64,000 bases of DNA from Cyprinodon diabolis (Eukaryota; Chordata; Actinopteri; Cyprinodontiformes; Cyprinodontidae): positions 7,912,879 to 7,976,878 of the forward strand of contig CM060064.1 in the NCBI GenBank assembly GCA_030533445.1, in the 5' to 3' direction. Position numbers and translations under genes: made by a program. How positions within the stretch are numbered: the stretch's first letter is position 1; every line of letters starts with the position of its first letter. This document shows positions 57,561-64,000 of this stretch, one piece after another. The notes beneath the pieces are model-generated. The model did not search any database, was not told where the DNA came from, and saw only the letters and a list, made by a program, of their open reading frames with translations.

Positions 57561-60500
57561 CAGAGCGTATATTTAGAGAAGCTGCCGTCCGGTCATAAAA
57601 ACAACACAAAGGCTTAATCTAAATACCTCAAAGCGGTAAGGAAACCTATGCAACAGTACCAGTGTAATAGTGCTCTCAATTATATAGGAGCAAGAACCAG
57701 GAAGCAGTTACTATAGGGACCGTCTAACTTCCTTAGCAGTGGCTAGTAGCTATACTGCTGCCCACAATCCTTTGCATAATAACATATAGGCAGTCCACTT
57801 TACAGAATTTAACAGAAAAAACATTTTGTGACAGGTGATGCATGCAAATGTCTTTACGCATTTCCAAAAAGGAAAGCAACAGTTCACTTCCTTGGAAGCT
57901 GCAGTCCCAATTTGACCAGCTTCATTCCTGTGAGCATGAGCTGCATGTTGACGTCTATTAGGCTGAAGGCTGTCTGGGTTCGGTCTGAAGCTCCTTTCCT
58001 ACCCTGGATAGTTTCTTACCTATAAAAGGTGAAGGGATAACAGCTAGATACAGGAAGGAGGATCTACTATTTCAGGTATTCTGATCAAGCTTAAGCTCTG
58101 TCTCACATTCCCAAAATACATCTCAATGATCCACAAGGTTTTTTTTGTTTTTCCTTGTTTTGTTTTTTGAGGATATTCTATTAAATAATGATATTAAAGA
58201 GAAAACTTTTGGAAGGCAAAACTACAAAAACCCTTCTTTGGAACAATTTCCTCTGCATCTCCTTGCTGCGACATCTTCATGTGCTCTGTGTTGTGGTTTG
58301 AGAGGGCGGCGCTTGGTGACGGCGTGCCTGGGTCCGCGATTGTGATTGGTTGGGAGGAAGCAGTGACTAGCATAAACCTACATGCTAGGCTACAATGAGA
58401 AGGAAGGAAAACTGCGTTTCTTTTTTATCGAACTTTTATCAACTCTCTTTTTTTCTATTGCGCCACACGTCTATTGATCGATATATATCGTTATTGAATT
58501 ATCGCCCAGCCCTACTTTGTATTAGTCTTTTTCCTGCTTCACAAAGGTAGGCAGCAGCTTGCCAAAAGCCATGATGGCAATTATTTTACATCCAAGTAGT
58601 ATGCAGTTCTTCATATACACACATCAATTTCAGACAGATGGTATTGGTATAGTATCGGTATAAGCCGATACTGCACAACCAGGTATAGGTAATGGCATCC
58701 GTGCAACACTATTATTTATGGTGACCTAGTCAACGAAGAAAGAGAATCTCCATGAGATGAGGCTGTGTGACTTCAAGTAGGTAGTTTAAACTCAAAAATG
58801 GCTCAACTGGTCACACTTGATACAAAAAGGTCCTATTGTGGAGGAGTGAAGATGACGACACAAAGCAGGCAGGTTTAAACAGTTATTACTCTACTCCAAT
58901 TGAGAGAGTACAGAAAATCCATATATATATATACACACATCCGAACAAACTTAACTGCAACCTCTCCACTGAGTGAGAGTGGAGCCCCCTAGTGGTCCGC
59001 CACACCATCCTCACTATTTAAAAAAGGTCTCCAGTTGGTAACTTAGCATCCACTCACATTATTGTTTTATATTAAATTTTTAAGATTGCATAAATTTTAA
59101 CTGTGACTGAATAAAAATAAAAAGTTGGGGGGCATATGAGACGTCCTCTCTGACTTTGCTTCCGTCGACTAACAGAATCAGCTGAAGAGCAAACAATCCA
59201 TCAGCTTCATGGTAAACACACTCGTTTTTATTTTACAACCCATTGGGTTTTGTATGTGGAGTTTCTAGAATCACTCCCTAAACGTGGCTCCTGACAGTCA
59301 CATACATGCATTAGTGTGTGTTTTCTTTAATAAAATAAAATAAAATAAAAATCAGCTTGAGTAATTTCATTGAAAATTTACTGGGCCATCTATCGTAAAG
59401 CCATAAATTGAAATAAGTGCCATTGTGGGTTAGTCCGGTGTGCAGTAAAAGTCGAAGCTTTTACAAATGAAGAGCTGTCTGAAGCCCCCCCCCAGACTCT
59501 TTATGCCTCTCACACACACACCTTTAAATCCAGAGCCATTTAAAGAGATACTCACCCCAGCATAGACTCTACATCTAATCGCATTAACAGCCTAAAATTA
59601 GTTCCCATCTTTAAGCTTCATTTATATTCTGCTTTACTCACCAGGACCGCATGTAGATAAAGTCGTCAGTCTGACCCAGTTGGTTCGAATCCCTTTTAAA
59701 CCGTCTCATCTTTATTTTTGTTTTTTTAATTTCTCATCTGTCAGTTGAGTCAATAGAAAAAGGCAGGAAAAACAAATGATCATTGTCATGTTTTAATGCT
59801 CCCTGCCAAATACGGGTTTGTTCATGGTGCATTCATCCCCCTAAAAAAGAGAGGGGAAAAGCTTACGCTCTGTGACAATAAATCTGTGATCACAAAAATG
59901 TCACAGCAGTCTGCAAATTGAGTTAGATCCCAAGGCTGAGGAAGCGGGCAGTACCCGCTGCATATCTGACCGCTAAATGGAAGACATTTTTTGCCATGAT
60001 TTCCTTTCTCTTCCTTTATGTATTTATTTATTCTTAATTCATCTTTAAATAAGAAATGAAATAATCTAAGCCCAGGGGATAAAAGCTGCGTAGCATCTGA
60101 GGCGGCACACCTTGGAACCGCTGGCATTCGTTTCTCCTTTCTTTTTACCTCCAGCTTTATCAGAGCCGATGGTCTGGCTTTAACAAACATATCTGAACAC
60201 CTAGAGATGCTCCGTCTGCAGCTGCTGACTAGCCCCTACTTGTTTAGTCTGCTTGCATGACATAACAACATATTCAATCTTTAAAATAAAGAGGAAAGGA
60301 ACTGCTGCAAAGATTACAAATGCCTCTTCAAGTATGCATCTTTAAAAAAATTAAAAAAACTGTCTTTTGCTTCCAGGAGGAAGGACACTGGGCTGTGATG
60401 ATGCTGTTTGTGTCCTTGTTGCTTCCTTCAGCTGAGCAGCGTCTGCTTTTAAGATGACATTGAAATGTGCTGGTGTTCCAGTGTAATAAATAAAGATTTA

Positions 60501-62244
60501 GATCTTATGTCTTCAGTCCAGGTCAGTGATCTCCCAGTGGCAGCAGCTGCTCAACCTGGCAGGTTTCAACATGCAGGAGGTTCAAGGAGAGGAAGGCCGG
60601 ATGACTGGGAGTGACGGAGAGTCGAGTCAGTAAAAAATACTAATGTGAGTAGTTTATTTAAAACACCTGAAAGTAAACGTCACTACATGCACATTAAGAA
60701 AATATGTGTTTGAGTTTTAGATATCTGTAGTATTTGCTGCAAAGTTTCTTTCTTTTTTGTACCATAAATATTCAAATAAATCTTGTAGCTTCTAAGATTT
60801 ATCTAATCCATTCTGGGCATGTCATTTTCAAGCGCATGTATTAAAACAAACAAGAGGTCGCATTCATTACATATTATATAAAAATTAAAAAACTCTTGTA
60901 TCCTCTTGAATGAAAAGCAATCAAGCCTTTTCCTATAATTATTGACCAGCTTTCTGCATTTTCCCACTGTTATTAACTTTCTTCTTTGGTGATCAACTCC
61001 AAGCCAGGACTCTGAATCGACTAATCCCGAATATAAAGTTCTGAATTGGTCATTTAGTCATAAAGTTGGTCATAAAGTTTCCAGTCAGAACAAAAGGCTT
61101 GGTACAATCTCTGTCATCATCTGTACAAGCTCTGCCGATTTTTCCCCATCCACAGAATAACACTTTGGCCTGCAGGGACCAGCATAGCATAAATATTTAA
61201 CAGTGATTTCGTGCAAAGTCCTCTTCCTCTACTTGTCCTGGAATAGAACCACACCTCTTTAAATAAGCATAAGAGACCCTTTCCTTTAAATAAAGAGAGC
61301 AAGTTCAACATCTCTTCTGCCCACCAGTCCCTCTCTCTCATTTCTATCGGGCCACAAGTGAATAAAAAGCTAATCTGGTCTCACAGAGTGCGACAAACAC
61401 ACCTCCTGCAATTCTTGCAACATGGATTAACCAAGCAAAACGGCTTCAAAGCATAAAGATGGAGAATGCTGCTGCATGACTGAAATAGGCAAAGAAAACC
61501 CAAGTACCATTAGCCCCAGATTTTGAGAAGCCTTCCCATTATGAGGAGTATAGTGACACAACCCCCAGCAGTGGTGAAAGCTCACCTTTGAAGTGGAAAC
61601 GGAGCTCGAAACGTAATCCTGTAAAATATAGTTCTAAATAAAGCTGCATCAAACTTTCATTATCCTGCATCTGCTGCCAATAGGCTCACTTTCACCTGAG
61701 TCACTGGCTGACATTCAACCTCTGGACATAGATTTGATACGAGTGACAATACATTCCCTCTGATTAAAGCTCCCGCTGGGACCTACGGCCGCTTCCTCCT
61801 TCAATTACAACGTGAACCAATTCTTCTCAAGTTCAATAACTTTGTGCTTTTGATTTATATTAAACAACGTGAATAACTGTCTGTTTACTGATGCCATGTG
61901 TTTTGTGAAGAGCCTAAAGGTCAAAGCAACTTCTGAAGAACGAAGCAACATTTTGCTGTTCCTTTGTTTTGTTTTTTTTCCTCTTCTAGAAGGTTTGTCG
62001 CCTCTAGCTAAAGGCTGACAACAAACATCAAAATGACTGGCAAGTGTTGGAGTGGAAAACTGAGGAGGTGGTGATGGAACGAAAAACACCATGTGCCTTG
62101 TAGAAAACAACAACAACATTACTTTAGATGGTGTGAAATAATAAGCTTTTATATGTTTCCCCTTTAATCTTGAGATCTGAAAAAAAAAAAAAGGTTGAAA
62201 AGGAGTCTTGGGCTTTAACCTCTATTCCCCGGTATATAATTTCC
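57561..62244. other. unassigned stretch, few repeat scraps
   Basis: About 4.7 kb with no recognised gene. A hAT-like end fragment lies at about 58480-58515 (ATATATCGTTATTGAATTA then CGCCCAGCCCTA), a fragment of another repeat class (TATCGGTATAAGCCGATACTG) at 58640-58680, and a short TAAAA run at 59331-59352. The minus frame at 59822-60190 (122 codons) has no known motif. Confidence 0.35.
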
Positions 62245-62248
62245 TTAA

Positions 62249-62927
62249 AGGCATACTACGCAACATTTTTCAGTTAATTAATGTATTCCATAACGTTTTG
62301 GGTGATTAAATGAGACATTTCAGGTCGAACAAAGGTTTTCTCGGCCGCCCTGGTGGTCTTTAGGGGAAATACCGTACTTGTAATTGCAGGAGCCCTCGGC
62401 CCGCACCCACAGGCTCAGAAGTCTCGAGTGTCGGTCTTGCTTTACGGCGAGAACTGCTACACGCCCCCAGTGAAAGGCATGCTGGTTGCTAGCGCAGTGG
62501 CGATATTTGTGCAGTTATCATGGCCGAACCAGCGAGAAAACAGCGAAAGCCCATGTCGGAGCAGGCAAGAAAGAGGAAAAGGGCTCCGGACAGAGAGAGG
62601 AGTCGTACACGGGTGAACATCGGGCATAAATGTATGGGAAACTCCAACTTGGCTAACTACAATCTTTGTTATTTAGACACATGCATAACAAATAATGTAT
62701 GAAAACATGCTAAATTTTCAAACTCGAAAATTGGAACAAAATAGTCACTTACTGCAGTAGACGTGGTGATTCGTTGCGTTCGCCTGTCTGCTAAGCTCAA
62801 AACAACCACGCCTGGCTTGACAGAGAAACCAGGAGAACAGCTGAGCATATTTACGACAGTGCACTTTTACTTTCGCCCTCTGGGGGGAGCCTCGCTGGAA
62901 AATCAACACCGATTGCATAGTATACCT
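62249..62927. mobile_element. TTAA-flanked non-autonomous element, 679 bp
   Basis: TTAA lies on both sides (62245-62248 and 62928-62931). The ends AGGCATACTACGCAA and, inverted, AGGTATACTATGCAA match with two changes. A TTAA target fits piggyBac- or Kolobok-type movement. The interior holds a basic frame (62520-62702) beginning MAEPARKQRKPM, a kind of sequence often seen in fish repeat copies and not a transposase. Confidence 0.75.
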
Positions 62928-62931
62928 TTAA

Positions 62932-64000
62932 TCAGTGACAGGGAATGCTGATTGAAATTTGTTAGAATGTGTTTGACCAAAAGAAAAAAGAAATACGGAT
63001 GGGATCTGGGGTGATGTATAAGCTCTAATTGTTCTGGATCTTTTTGAAGTTTCCTTTAGTGGCCATTAGGACGATTGAGTCTCTTGCTCCATCTCTAGCA
63101 TCCTCCTTTGTTACAGCAATCCAGTGATTTATAAGAAACTCATTTTTAATTGCTATATATCCTGTTATAGACAAATTACAAGCAATACATATGAGTTATC
63201 ACTACAGTTATGCTGCTATCGACCTAGGCTGCAGGAGGACATGGGGACTCCTTTACATACTGCTTTATTCTATCTCTATTCTCAAATTCTTCAGTATTTG
63301 TTAGTTAAACCTCTAAATGTTTCTTCTCTCTGCTTTTTCAAAGAAGCTTTATTGGGTCTGGTTCTGTTTGTGATCCTGGAGGGAAACATCAGCTGGTCTA
63401 CTTCCGTCAACACCCATGATTATAAATGATGGAGTTAGGCCTATTTTTCTCTTCTTGACATAGCTTTGGGCTGAACTTCTGTGATTTACTTTAAAAACCT
63501 CCTCAGAGCTTGTCTGCCTAAATGGTTCTTTCCCAGACAGAGTCACCTGTGGAGTAAGTTTACCATTACCTTTCTCTAACAGAAAGTATTTATAGCTCAG
63601 TGCGTCTATGTTATTTTTGAATGTCTGTTTCTCTCAATTTGAAGCCCCATTTAGCATCGGAAGGAGGCCACTCACACTGTGCCTTTCTTCATGTTAAAAA
63701 GGGGAGTTTTTCCTCCACACTGTAGCTGCTTTTTGGCCCTTTGGGAGGTGAATGAAATATTAGCTTTAGCCCTCAGGGGAGGGAGAGAATAAACCAAACG
63801 TATTACATTAAGCTTAGACATTAAACATACTGATATTAGGTTTAGTTTGAACTTTTTGCTGCACGTTTCAGAACTAAATTGGCAAAAAATACTGACGCTT
63901 AAAACAAAAGTATAAAGACTGTCTCTACAAACAGTAGCCAAGGGTCATTTACCAAAAAAGGTTGATATTTTGTAAATTAAAACAGAATTACCTTAATGGT
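62932..64000. other. unassigned
   Basis: No gene is recognised. The frames at 63124-63429 and 63672-63941 have no motif. Confidence 0.35.

Noticed and set aside
59822..60190. 122-codon minus-strand frame as a gene
   Set aside because: No motif is recognised, composition is ordinary and there is no supporting context.
62520..62702. 60-codon basic frame as a nuclear host protein
   Set aside because: It lies wholly within a TTAA-flanked non-autonomous element and has no complete domain.

Overview
The window looks like teleost fish nuclear DNA. It is AT-rich and intron- or intergenic-like, and it is packed with repeats typical of ray-finned fish: Tc1-type DD34E transposons with intact or near-intact transposases, tRNA-derived SINEs, short hAT-like elements with 8-bp target duplications, an L1-type LINE and long TA microsatellites. 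The species cannot be fixed from the sequence alone. I recognise no host protein-coding gene, tRNA, rRNA or CRISPR array. All coding regions I can support belong to transposable elements.

Layout. 1-2.75 kb: mostly unassigned, with one interspersed repeat (about 400-670) that recurs inverted at 26.65-26.95 kb. 2.9-4.65 kb: an inverted-repeat element next to a tRNA-type SINE that is split by a complete 888-bp hAT-like element. 6.44-8.04 kb: a full Tc1-type transposon with an open 340-aa transposase. 9.1-9.9 and 15.9-16.25 kb: two copies of one repeat, the second with an internal deletion. 16.4-24.5 kb: foldback elements, a composite palindromic element broken by a 203-bp hAT-like MITE, and a SINE. 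26-28.8 kb: a cluster of inverted-repeat elements. 29.7-30.8 kb: a long interspersed repeat and a (TA)n tract. 32.36-33.95 kb: a Tc1-type transposon with identical 202-bp ends. 35.71-36.96 kb (minus) and 53.60-54.85 kb (plus): two copies of one 1248-bp Tc1-type transposon differing at only two bases as far as I could align, one copy killed by a nonsense change. 38-39.1 kb: a long-palindrome element inside another MITE. 40.7-41.2 kb: a degenerate tandem array. 44.2-47.1 kb: a 5'-truncated, frameshifted L1-type LINE with target duplication. 48-51.7 kb: SINE, MITE and a decayed fourth Tc1-type transposase. 56-63 kb: sparse MITEs in otherwise unassigned DNA.

Working together. The intact DD34E transposases would act only on ends of their own family. 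The SINEs depend on a LINE partner that is not identified here. The most notable results are the near-identical inverted transposon pair, the nested insertions whose order can be read from target duplications and in-window empty sites, the perfect-ended transposon whose transposase lacks seven residues, the 20-odd-bp degenerate tandem array, and a 79-bp exon-like fragment present twice. Repeat calls rest on reading by eye; no alignment or database search was run.
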